Source of the DNA: Glandiceps talaboti
Taxonomy: Eukaryota; Hemichordata; Enteropneusta; Spengelidae
Assembly: GCF_964340395.1 (NCBI RefSeq)
Contig: NC_135562.1
Span: 3,108,634-3,172,633 of the forward strand
Direction: 5' to 3'
Length of the DNA stretch: 64,000 nt
Shown: positions 29,450 to 41,400 of the stretch, in pieces
Layout: every line of letters begins with the position of its first letter
Numbering within the stretch: the first letter of the stretch is position 1
Made by a program: the position numbers and the translations under genes
Notes under the pieces: model-generated
Told to the model about the DNA's origin: nothing
Database searches by the model: none
Seen by the model: the letters and a program-made list of their open reading frames with translations, nothing else

Positions 29450-31480
29450 ATGGGCAAGACTAAATCTACGAGGAAGTCAGCCAGCCAGTTAGAAAACCAA
29501 CTCGTTTGCAACAACAGTCGGACCACACACCCAGGGTACTGCACAACCACAGCCGTCCCAGAACTAGACAATCCCAGAACTCAGCTCAATCAAACCATCT
29601 GCTAGCTGCAATAATTGTAGTGTTTGATGTGATTTTGAGGGTTTTTTCGTCTGTTTTTGTGCCTTTTTTCGTTCCGACATTTAACCTGAATCAAATGCTA
29701 CAATTCCTCTAACGGAAACACAAATAGACAAGACTACGTCAGCGTACTGCCCGTTTCAAAATGCTGCATGCCTTGCTACATTTGCCGATTTTGGCGGAAT
29801 TGGGGTAACTCTGAACACTTCTTGGGTCTTGAAGGCTTCGTGATTAATGTTGGCGTTAGGAAATGTCCGATATTTTGCCAGGTAAGACGTATTTTAGCAG
29901 AAAAGTCCGCCCAACTTTGCGATTCAGATCTGAATCGATTCCGTCTATTTGCGTTTGTGTTAGAGGAATTGTAGCGTTTGATTCGGGTTAAACGTCGGAA
30001 CGAAAAAAGGCACAAAACAGACAAACAAAACCTCAAAATCACATCAAACGCTACAATTATTGCAGCTAACCATCTTCCAGAGAACCTTGCAGAAATCGTC
30101 CAACTGCAAACGCCATCGACCTGCAGCAAACATCCAAGTCCATACACCCTCAAGAAGTTACAACCGACTGAAGTACTTTTGTCCGAGTCCACTTTCCACC
30201 ATGACCGATACCCAAGCTGCAGCTGTTGATATTCTGCTTGGCCATGAACAGACACTTCCTTTCTTGCACAATCGCGTGGCTACCAGCAGGACGTCGCCAT
30301 CTTAAGTAACCCGGATGAAAACATAAACAAGAACCACGCCGTTGGTAGCACCATTGAGCATTACGCATCCAACATGGCGGCGCCCATAGGCTATCCCACT
30401 CAGGTCAACAACATCACCTCTACGATGCATCACAACGTCGTCACAGCTCGTGTAGTTCCCCCGGCGAGCCTTCACCTACCTTATGTGGACCAATCTCATC
30501 GAACTTAGTGATTTACATCCTGACACACTCAAGCCCACTGCTACCCAAGGTACCAGAACTCACATCCCATTTGACCCAAGTCAACCGGGCACAGCCACCT
30601 TCACGACGCACACAAGGAAGAAAAACATAGACTCCTTCGAATTATGGTCACAATGGCCACTTTCCAGGCATACTGCTCTTTCTTCTTTCCCCAGGAAGCC
30701 ATTCCACTTGTAAACTACCATCGGTTCATTGCATCTAAAGCTGAGGTTTACCAACTAGAAGCATGGTTGGGATATGACAAAATGTTCAGACTGAATGCAG
30801 CACGGTATCCAAACCAGACTGACTGGAGCCTGCCTGATCCAACACTTGATTTCACCCATTTCCAGCAGCACCCCCATCTCATCACCCCAAAGTGCTTTAC
30901 TTGCGGCCAAAAAGGTCACAAGAAATCTGATTGCAAACAGCACAGCAATCCATATACATTAGTATATGGGTAAACAAACAACACAGCCAGGGCTCCAGCC
31001 AACCCAAGTATGCTGTGCCTTTAACCGGGGTCAATGTGCTGATCTGTGTCAAAACGGACGTTTACATCATTGTACCTCATGCAACGCTAACGACCATGGC
31101 GCTCACCAACACCGTAACCGTAGTGGAGGGCAACAAAATCACACTCCGCATCCCTTTCGTGGGTAGAATATCCACTGCAGCTTTATTAAGAACGCTGTAT
31201 CCAACCACCCCACTCAAACTCCATGCTTTCTCCGCAGCTCTGCACAAACACCCGGACAAGACATTCGTTGCATCAATATTGCATTTGATCTCACATGGTG
31301 CTAGTCTTGGATTTGCTGGCCCACAACGTCCCAGATATACCTGCAATGCCACATCTGCATTCTCAAACCCAGACACTATCACCAAAGCCATCAATAAGGA
31401 AATTGCATTAGGCCACACAATTGACCCCTTTGAATCACCACCGTTAAAGAACTTTGTACTCAACTCACTTAGTCTGCGTC
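29450..31480 (+). mobile_element. Truncated tyrosine-recombinase (DIRS/Ngaro-like) retrotransposon: gag-like region, zinc knuckle, start of RT
   Basis: A gag-like ORF opens at the ATG at 29450 and is interrupted by a MITE at 29601-30067. Further on, in shifting frames, come a gag-type stretch (about 30640-30960, with YHRFIASKAEVYQLEAWLGY) and a perfect CCHC knuckle CFTCGQKGHKKSDC (about 30894-30935). Then comes an RT N-terminal region (about 31090-31470) with HKHPDKTFVASILHLISHG and a KEIALGHTIDPFESPPLKNF block typical of the sequence just before the RT fingers in DIRS-type elements. The catalytic RT, RNase H and recombinase are absent, ending at an A-rich (AAC)n stretch. Several frameshifts and stops make it dead. 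Confidence 0.65.
29601..30067. mobile_element. 467-bp MITE with about 130-bp TIRs and 8-bp TSD inserted in the retrotransposon
   Basis: Left end GCTAGCTGCAATAATTGTAG and right end CTACAATTATTGCAGCT are inverted. The arms also share GATGTGATTTTGAGG, GTGCCTTTTTTCGTTCCGAC and CTACAATTCCTCTAAC. AACCATCT flanks both sides (29593-29600 and 30068-30075), an 8-bp target duplication as in hAT-type elements. It splits the gag-like ORF of the host retroelement. Confidence 0.85.
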
Positions 31481-31861
31481 AAAAAAACAACAACAACAAC
31501 AAAAAACAAAAAGAAAACAGGCTGACCGCCCTCCCACCCTCTCTGTCTGAACAGTGCAACTATGTCTCTGCATGCAAGTTTGATGTAAGAAAGCATACAC
31601 ACAGTAATGTGTACATACACCCTGTGTATGTCCAAAGAGTGGGAAAACTTATAAAAGTAGCAAGGGTTTGAAATAACATGAGTTTAGAAAATATATTGTT
31701 CTGAAGATATAGTAGGAGGATTGTGAGATGATATAGACTGAAGTAGTAAACAAACAGCTGTGAGTTTATTAAGAGTTCTATGTTTTTTAAGTATGTTTTT
31801 GTTGTTCATATAGATACAAACAGGTAGTTCTACTGCTTGAGAAACATAGTAATCAAAAACT

Positions 31862-31945
31862 GCAAAAACTTCTTTTCTTTGGTCCAGGAGGATAAGAAGT
31901 ATGAGGCCTGCAGAAAGAGGCTGAAGAAGACAGATGTGCTTATCA
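31862..31945 (+). repeat. Duplicate of the zinc-finger gene opening segment
   Basis: GCAAAAACTTCTTTT...TTTGGTCCAGGAGGATAAGA and the coding stretch for EDKKYEACRKRLKKT match 28600-28675 almost base for base, then diverge. The two copies bracket the retrotransposon and zinc-finger segment, so a local duplication of about 3.2 kb period is likely. Confidence 0.75.
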
Positions 31946-32183
31946 TTGCTAACTTAGTATGTACTTATCTTTATTTAATACAAAGATATATTGTCATCTG
32001 ATAACCTACTTACACCTTGTCTTGGTATCCTTTTGTTAAAGAATATTCATTTGAAATGTCAGGATTGAATTTATTTATCAGGACTGTTCGACTCATTACT
32101 TTTGCACTCCTGTGCTTATCATTAATGAGATATCAATGTTAAGTAAAAATTATTTGATGATCTTGAATATATAATTATGCAGA

Positions 32184-32655
32184 CATGTGAGAGAAAACAA
32201 GTCAGTGTTTGGAGGGTTGTAGGTCATTTTAGTGGGAGACTTCTTCCAATTGCCACCAGTACCAGATGAGTGGTCAAGAGAGAGTGGTAAATATACAAAT
32301 GTACCTTCCAATTGCCACCAGTACCAGATGAGTGGTCAAGAGAGAGTGGTAAATATACAAATGTACCTTCCAATTGCCACCAGTACCAGATGAGTGGTCA
32401 AGAGGCAGTGGTAAATATACAAATGTACCTTCCAATTGCCACCAGTACCAGATGAGCTAGTGGTCAAGAGACAGTGATAACTATGTCTTCCAAAGAAGTA
32501 TATGGAACGTTAAGTGTGTTCCACAGACAGTTCTGCTAGAAACTGCTATAAGGCAGAGAGAAAACAAACTAATCAAAGTAGTTTGGGACTTAACACATGG
32601 AACCATATCACAAGAGATACATAAACTACTTGCAACAGAGTCTACCATGCTGTGA
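32184..32655 (+). pseudogene. Decayed PIF1-like helicase fragment with internal minisatellite
   Basis: In one frame: HVRENKSVFGG, a stop, then VILVGDFFQLPPVPDEWS, where GDFFQLPPV is the PIF1/RecD motif III. Later (about 32485-32645) comes the stretch FQRSIWNVKCVPQTVLLETA IRQRENK, which matches the region downstream in PIF1-like proteins. The first part is followed by a 62-bp tandem repeat (32243, 32305, 32367, 32429) that copies the QLPPVPDEWSRESG-coding segment. The in-frame TAG and repeat expansion make it non-functional. Confidence 0.7.
32243..32490 (+). repeat. 62-bp tandem repeat made from PIF1-like coding sequence, 4 copies
   Basis: Each unit starts CTTCCAATTGCCACCAGTAC and includes GATGAGTGGTCAAGAG and GTGGTAAATATACAAATGTA. 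Exact 62-bp spacing; 62 is not a multiple of 3, so expansion breaks the frame. Confidence 0.92.
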
Positions 32656-33378
32656 ACATACCGTCACAGAGCACAATGATGAAGATGGTGACAGGGGGAA
32701 TTGCACATGGCAATCTCTGAGTGAGCTTTCCATGGATGCTATGAACATGAAATTTCTCAATGAGAAATTGAGTTGAAGGAGGCTACAAGGAAATTTGACA
32801 GACTGAATATTCTATACGTTCACACAAATAATCAACAAGAGGCTGGCCATAAGAAATGCACTAACTGTCATTTATTCAGTGCACATGACAAGAGAAGGTC
32901 TTCTTTTCCCGTATGTGTAACTGCTGAACGGTGTGGTTCATTATCAGAACATCCACATGAGTGGAAAGAAATCACTTCTAGGTGAATAAAGTTGACAGCA
33001 AACTAACAACTGACTGAAGTTATTACTTGCATCTTACCAAAAGTGCAATTTTAACTTTATTCCATGTACAATTACATTTGAGAGATAGTGAGCAAGAGAG
33101 AGAGACCATACCATGCCTATAGCACTACCACCATAGGCCAGCTAAAAGACATACCTTTATCATAGTGGATCATACAGGGTGGTCTGAATGGCTTATGAAG
33201 CCTCAAAGACATACAAACCATTGGGAAAGCTGCTCTCTCACCAGCAACAAGCACAAAATAGGTGAGTGTACACATGTAGTATATGTTTTTCACTAAAGGG
33301 GGTATTTACCACTCATTCCATCTGTGGAGCCAGCCTCCTACTGTATTGTTGTATTCAGTAATAGCCTAAAGTATAGTC

Positions 33379-33455
33379 CTAACAGGTGAGTATGATGCAA
33401 AGGAGAATATTCTTAAGGGAAAAGATTTTCTCTGAGCCTCATACTCACCTGTTAG
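33379..33455. repeat. Hairpin with perfect 17-bp stem
   Basis: CTAACAGGTGAGTATGA at 33379-33395 and its exact inverse TCATACTCACCTGTTAG at 33439-33455, loop of 43 bases. Probably the ends of a very short MITE; it contains a donor-like GGTGAGTA on both strands. Confidence 0.7.
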
Positions 33456-34134
33456 AGACCTACCCTCCTCCCCTCTTCATAGACATAGAATGTCTCAAAC
33501 AATAACTGGGGAGGTAACATTGGCAGTCACATATTTGGATAGATGAAACAATTTCTCAAAGGATGATGGCAAGTAGAGAGCATTAACCTATTCTACATGT
33601 AAAGTCCTAACACATGAGTACATGTATGCATTTGTAGAAAACCTTTTCACTTTAACAGTCACAAAAAATTAATTTCTGTATGTAATTTAATTTTCTATTC
33701 GTGCTGCTCCTAACATGTTTAGTGAGCCCCTGATACAAGAGGAATGCCATAAATGAATGATAAAATAATAAAAGAGTAGTTTAATCTAATGAGACACATC
33801 TCCATACAACTTTTTCATAATGTATACACTGCTATACATATACACTCTTCACAATGCTGTGAGATTATCCAAGGCAAAGACCTATAATGGTACAACCTTG
33901 TCAACTTCCCATACAGCATGAAATCCATGTTGCCACTCGGAGCAAAGCCTCTACACAACAATCTGTCCTACCAGGTTCCCATTTCTATAGATTGACTTGT
34001 AGACCAGCGGTGATTACCGGTAGACTCTTGCCCAAGAACTTGAGCCAACCAGAAACAATGGCAGCAATAAAGATCAAGCCAGTAATGACTGGTTACAAGT
34101 GAACCACTCTCATCATTGTAACACCACGACTCAG

Positions 34135-34140
34135 TTTAAT
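34135..34140 (-). terminator. Possible DHX36 poly(A) signal (ATTAAA)
   Basis: TTTAAT on plus reads ATTAAA on minus, 74 bases after the DHX36 stop codon. A canonical AATAAA on minus is at 33056-33061. Neither is confirmed. Confidence 0.3.
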
Positions 34141-34213
34141 GCAAGGTGTGTTTTCTTGTGTTATGTTGATACTTCAGCTCTGTCATTACTTTGAACTGGG
34201 TATAACATAGCCA

Positions 34214-37200
34214 TCAATAATCACGCCAATGTCTATTTCTGTATCCACTTGCACTCTGACCTCTGTCATCCTGGTAATCAGCCTCATACTGTTGTTTGTC
34301 TTCCATCGTCAACAAGTCCACTATGGCAGTCATAATTTTACCTTCTCTGCAACCCCGATTCCATTTGGTCACTCCTGGATTTGTGATCTTGTGTTCCAGT
34401 AATTCATCCAATTCTTGTTTTAGTTTCTGTGAAGTCAAGTCATGATAACAACGTTGTTATTACTGAGTTTCAGTTACCAAGTTCTGTCACTGAGGGCTCT
34501 CTCTCTCCTCACAGTCTGAGAAATTGTATGATGAGTCACCTATTGAGGTACATGTATTGTGATGGAACATGGCCACTGTGAAGATCTGTGACAGTTACAG
34601 ATAGGACAAAGATGTTTTCATTACGAGTTAGCCTCTCTGCCATCTTTTTTTTATTTATTTATTTATTCATTTTTTTACTATTTATCATCACACAATATAA
34701 GTTCTGTATCATGGTAATTTTTTTTCATTATTATTTGTAAGTTTTTCTTGCTGTAAATTTGTATACATTATCTAATTTTTTTCATTGAGTGAGGTCAAAC
34801 CATAGACACTATCTAAGGTCAAACCATAGACACTATCTATGGTCAAACTCGATTAGTTGTTTTGTCAACTATTTTTGTCCCCATTCCCACATCTGCTCAT
34901 TGACAATTTGTATATTAAACTCAGTCAAGCTGAATTCTTACCTTGACTAATCCTGCAATCCTTGGTGGAGATTGAAAGATAATCCAGTCATCGACCTTAA
35001 CAACATCTTGTTCATGGTCTGTACCAATACTAATGTCACCACCAAAGAATAGCAATGGGTATGGTTGCATTACAGAACTGTCATGTAGAAACACCTACAG
35101 GTATGAAGTCAAACAGAACCAATTATATCAGTTCATGGGTAAGGACATTGTAAGAGTTATGTACATGTACACCACTAGATTTGTATAAAGTGCATGGGGA
35201 GGGGCAGTGTCAGTGTTACCTATACCACACAGTTCATGGGGAGGGGCAGTATCAGTGTTACTTACACCAATATCATCAGTTCATGGGAGCTAGGGGCAGT
35301 GTCAGCATTACTTACACCACACAGTTCATGGGGATCGAGGGGCACTATCAGAGTTACTTACACCACACAGTTCATGGGGAGGGGCACTATCAGAGTTACT
35401 TACACCACACAGTTCATGGGGAGGGACAGTATCAGAGTTACTTACACCAATATCATCAGTTCATGGGAGCTAGGGGCAGTTTCAGCATTACTTACACCAC
35501 ACAGTTCATGGGGAGGGGCACTATCAGAGTTACTTACACCACACAGTTCATGGGGAGGGGCAGTGTCAGCATTACTTACACCACACAGTTCATGGGGAGG
35601 GACAGTATCAGTGTTACTTACACCACTAGTATCAGTTCATGAGGAGGGACAGTGTTAGTGTTACTTACACCACACAGTTCATGGGGAGGGGGAGAGGCAG
35701 AGTTACTTACACCACTAGATTTAATCTTCTGATGATACACCAACCATTTACCATTCAGATCATTAACACCAGCATTGACAGACTTTGGGTGTAATTTCAC
35801 TTTGCCATCCTGCTTTGTGTACAGTATTGGAGGCCTACAACATGACAGTAAGTTAGGAACATGTATTATTACACCTCAATATTCTTAGTAAGCTCTCATT
35901 GGTCAGAATTGAATCACATGACCTTCTTTATATAGACTATTACCCACACAGTGAATCTGAGATATTGCCCATGTGTACAGAGAGTACTGCCCAGAACTAT
36001 TGCCTGCTGATGTTTTCAACTAATACACATCTATTCCGCATATCACAACAATGATGTTTTCTATGTTGTGTGCTCAAGATGACAACCTTCAAACTGATCA
36101 ACTTTGATCATAAATGTATAGATTATGTCTAGTCTCCTGGTAAACACTGCCTTTTTAGTTGTAATAGTCATTACAGAACACTACCACAGTATAATGTAAA
36201 AATGTAATTTGTTACTAACCTTTTAAAACTTTTCTTCTGAATTTGAGCCACGTTAGGATAAAGACCAGCGCACACTACAGCCTTGATTAGCTCCAAATTA
36301 TCTGCAGAGACATATCACAGTAATATTTAATGCACAACGTTTTCATGACATTGTTCTTGTGTGGACTACATTATTTATCTCCAGATATGGTATTTGTACT
36401 TTACAAGTATTGAAATATAATGCACAACTTTTTCATGACATTGTACTTGTGTGGACTAGATTATTTATCTCCAGATATGGTATTTGTACTTTACAAGTAT
36501 TGAAATATAATGCACAACGTTTTCATGACATTGTACTTGTGTGGACTAGATTATTTATCTCCAGATATGGTATTTGTACTTTACAAGTATTGAAATATAA
36601 TGCACAACGTTTTCATGACATTGTTCTTGTGTGGACTACATTATTTATCTCCAGATATGGTATTTGTACTTTACAAGTATTGAAATATAATGCGCAACGT
36701 TTTCATGACATTGTACTTGTGTGGACTAGATACTTATCTCCAGATATGGTATGTGTACTTTACAGGTATTGAAATATAATGCACAACTTTTTCATGACAT
36801 TGTACTTGTGTGGATTAAATACTTATCTCCAGATATGGTATGTGTACTATACAGGTATTGAAATATAATGTCTACATTACCTGCATTCTTATTTGCTGCA
36901 AACTGTTTACAGTCGGCATTGTGAACAAATCCTATATCACATAAATATTCACAAAACTGTGACTTCATTCCTTCCAGCATCTGTAAAGAATGTAATTTTT
37001 GTTAGAAAAATGAAGAATTATATAATATATATTTGTTTATTTAAATAAAAAATGTGACCAAAATAAACTCGTGAATTGCTTATCAGTAAAATAAACACGT
37101 TGAGAAATAAAAACAAAAAACAAAACAAGTTGATCAATAAAATAAGTCCTAAAAGTACTAAAATATGTGCCAAAGTTGCTGATAGAAAATGTGAATTTCA

Positions 37201-37956
37201 AGCAGATTTGCACCAAAATGCAGTAAAAATTGTGATTTTTTGACTTTCGACATTGCAGTATTGCTAATGAATTCATATGAACTTTGACCCTATTAATTTA
37301 CAAACCAATCATTCATCACCTAAAGTTTGTTTATGAGTTGCACCACAATTCATTTAAAAAAAATTAAATTTTGACTTACAACACTCTTAAACAGCTAATT
37401 TATTATTCACATGAACTTTGACACTAGTATTACACTAACCAATCATACATTACCTTGAGTGTATTCATGGACAGAAAGTTTTCCCAGCAGTAATTCCTGG
37501 CAGCTTGCCAACCATATTTCATGGCATCTTGCCAACCTTGGAATGCATTAATTAACATTAAATGATCACTCTTTGTTTCATTGGACAAGGTCTTTCTACA
37601 TTGATCTGCTGCCTCCTCTTTACCCTGCAAAATAAATAGATACAGAGATAGTGATTAAACTACAAAACCATGAATCAATCAATCATTCGATGCAATTTAT
37701 ATAGCGCCAATTCCACTATGACAAGAGTTCAAAGGCGCTGTACAGTCAAAATGTTTTAGAAAACAGGTAAGTCTTATGCAAAATAAGTTAATTGACATGC
37801 ATAGATTTGCATCACAAACTAATCAGATCTCACATTAGAATATGTGTATTGAATGTTTGCCTGTCAACAGTGATTTAATAGCTACTGTATACAGTAGTAA
37901 AACATACTATGGTACAAGGTGTACATGCTGTGTGTGAGTTTCTGTGAGTGACGTAC

Positions 37957-37990
<34 letters not shown>

Positions 37991-38359
37991 CTGTGTATGT
38001 ATTTATACTTGTGTGTGTATGTGCATGACGGGTCTGTATGTATTTATACTTGTGTGTCTGTCTGTCTGTCTGTCTGTCTCACAGTGGATATACAATGTAT
38101 GGTGATATTGGAGATTATTACTTACCAATGGAACAATAAATGGGTCTTTAAAACTAAGACTAGCTGCTATAGTTAAGACAGGATTCAGACAACAAAACAT
38201 AGCCCCAAAGAGTATCATTTTACCAATCCTTGGTTCTACTGGTAGTTTAGCTAAATGGTATCCTAATGGTGTAAGTGTCTCGTCATCATTCAAGGCATTC
38301 TGTAAGGATAAATGATAACAATAGAATCACTGGTGGTATGCCTGACAATCAGTACAGTT

Positions 38360-38401
<42 letters not shown>

Positions 38402-41400
38402 CCAACCAACCAACCAATCATTCAATCATTCTGGTGGTATGCCTGACAATCAGTATGGTTAACAATCAATCAATCAATCAATCAATCAACCAACCAATCA
38501 TTCAATCAATCTGGTGATATGCCTGACAATCAGTATGGTTAACCAATCAATCAATCAATCAATCAATCAAACAACCAACCAATCAATCAGTAATTTTATA
38601 AATATGAATGTTTCAACTGCAATGTAGAGTTCAAATGTGCTGTTTAATTTAGAATAATAATGTAGATATTTTTAACTTCATGATCATGCAAAAACCGAGT
38701 AAGAACACTGCCCTTTGAGAATCATACAGGACTAATGTTGTTCTTCAACCTCAATGAACTAATAATGACCAATAATCTATTGACTTAGTAACAGAGATGG
38801 GTGCACAGAACTACCTAACATCTACAATCGGCTGATCATACCGCCACCTAGTGGTCAGCTGTAACTATGATAGCATTTGTCATTCTGATGACAATCGTCG
38901 ACCTGCACAGAGCAAAAGGACAATGTTATTTACTACATTTAACTGTTTGTGGACTATCATCTAAAAGTAAGTCTTTCCTTTGATCTACCAAGTTGATGGA
39001 TATTTTTGGTGTCTTAGAAAATGTCACATAACTTACCAATTATCTATAAGACTGTATTGACTTGGAAAGTGCCACATAACTTACCAATTATCTATAAGAC
39101 TATATTGACTTGGAAAGTGCCACATAACTTACCAATTATCTATAAGACTATATTGACTTGGAAAGTGCCACATAACTTACCAATTCTTTAAGGTATCTTA
39201 TAAGTGAAAGAAACTTTATGAATTTGTTATAAATGAGGAAAGAAAAGTGACACCTGTAGGAATCGAACCCACGTCCCCCTAAACACTAGTCAGAGTGCTC
39301 TAACCAGCTGAACTAACGTGTCAACTGGTAGATTCCGTGAATCATTCCAAGATGTCTTTCTATCCTCGAGGTGGTGGTGAGAAGCCAACTCATTTTAATG
39401 CTTTACCTTTCAAACTAACGATCTAAATAGATTCACAGGTCTCCCTGCCTAAGGGGTGGCCAAACTTTCAGTTTGTATTCCCAATTTTTTCACACTGTAT
39501 ATTGACTTGGAAAGTATCACCCAGCTTATCAATTGCTGATGACTGACTGTATAATGACTATATAAATTATCACATAACTTACCAACTGCTTAAGACTATC
39601 CATTGCCAACTTAACAGCTTCTGGTGAAGGTTGGTCCAAAGCCTTACCAATGAAATCTTCTATGTAGCCAAGTTTTAGTAACTTTGGAGAAAGAAATGGG
39701 AAAAAAAGTAATTTAGTCCAGTTCATCATTACGCACACTCTGAACATTCTAAAAGTGATGTTCTGTTTCTCCCAGTGTAACCACAGCTGGCATATCTAGC
39801 TAACTTTGCACCCATGTGGACTTGAGGAGGGTATTACCCTCATCTCAATTTTTGCAGCTTAGAATTTATAGCTTTCATCTTTTGAGATGAGGTTAGGTAG
39901 ATCATATTTTTGGAGCCACCTTTTGTGTTTGCTGCAACAAGTCCTTATTTCTTGACAATCATGTAAATTTCTTGTGCCATGCTAGAATCGTCAGAATCAA
40001 GATTACTTATCACTATATTGTCATGGTTACTTGTGACCAGATAACGACACATATTTACATAATATTTGACAACTTATCAAAAAACCACAACTCTCTACTC
40101 ACCCTAATTTGTAGACACACTTCTTCCAATAATGTTCTCAACATTTCTGGGAGTTGATAGTCAACCATTAGATCAGCTCTGAGTTGTGTGTATAGATGAT
40201 AACAATAACCAGGCTGTACTCTGTAAGAAATATCAAATATAATCATAGTGAAACAACACATAAAGAACACAAAAACACCAAAACCAGTGTCCCAGTCAAC
40301 CTAGATATATAAATGGGGACCTTGTAGGATAGAAATTGCTATATAAAGGATGATCTCTACCCGTATGCACTCACAGAGGCAGCAACAGATTTCATGATTC
40401 CCACAGAATTGAAGAAGTAGAAAGGGTAATACCTGATAAAATGCTTCAAACAGAGTGTAAGCATACTATATGAAAAAAAAATATTATGATAACATTATTA
40501 TTGCAGCCCATTCCAAGTCACTGTTTATCAACTCTGTTTGGTACAATCACACGGAAACCAATAAGAAACTGCACATTGAACAATTTAAGATAGCAAGCTT
40601 GAAATTTCTTGCTACATTTTGAAACAAATCATTTAAAGGTACTGCAACTAGACACAGACATGCAGGCGCCAATGTTTTGACATCACCATTGTATGTCTGT
40701 ATGGTGGCATGGTAGGTCATTTCATTTAGACAAAATGTCACAGAAAACTGTATTCATTCAATCTTGCTATCTTACAGTGTAATATGTGCAGTTTGTTATT
40801 GGTTTCTGTGTGGTTGTGTCAAACAGAGCAGGTGAACGGTAACTTGAAAAGGGCTGTACAAAAGTATGTTATTATTATTATCATACCTTCCAGCTCTGCC
40901 TCTTCTTTGCTGTGCTGCAGCCTTACTAACCCATTCAGGTTTTAATGTACTGATATTATTTTCCACATCATAGTTACTCTCTTTAGATTTACCAGTATTT
41001 ATCACATGTACTACATCATCAATAGTGATACTAGTCTCAGCTATATTGGTTGCTATGACAATCTTCCTGACTCCAGCTGGTGGTCTGTCAAACACCTACA
41101 GCAAGATACAAGAGATATACAAACTGTACGAATGAGGCATAACCATGGTAACATTTACCTCCATAGTACAACAGCGGTATAATCAATAATCAGTCAATCA
41201 AATTTCTATAGCACCAATTTCCAGAGCAATGTTCTGTTCAGTAGCGCTGAATAGCTAAAGCACACCATATGGTTTGATCAACAAATAAGTCTTCAGTTTT
41301 GTTTTGAAACAATCCAGGCTGGAGGCTTGGTGAATGTCAAGTGGCAAAGAATTCCATAGTTTGGGGGGGGGGGGGGGGGGTGTGACATATGAGAATGAAC

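Noticed and set aside
35181-35658. Two overlapping 153-154-codon plus-strand frames
   Set aside because: Products of the donor-derived minisatellite antisense to DHX36; periodic sequence, no family resemblance.
36359-36772. 137-codon plus-strand frame with 30-residue repeats
   Set aside because: Caused by the 90-bp minisatellite in DHX36 intron 16.
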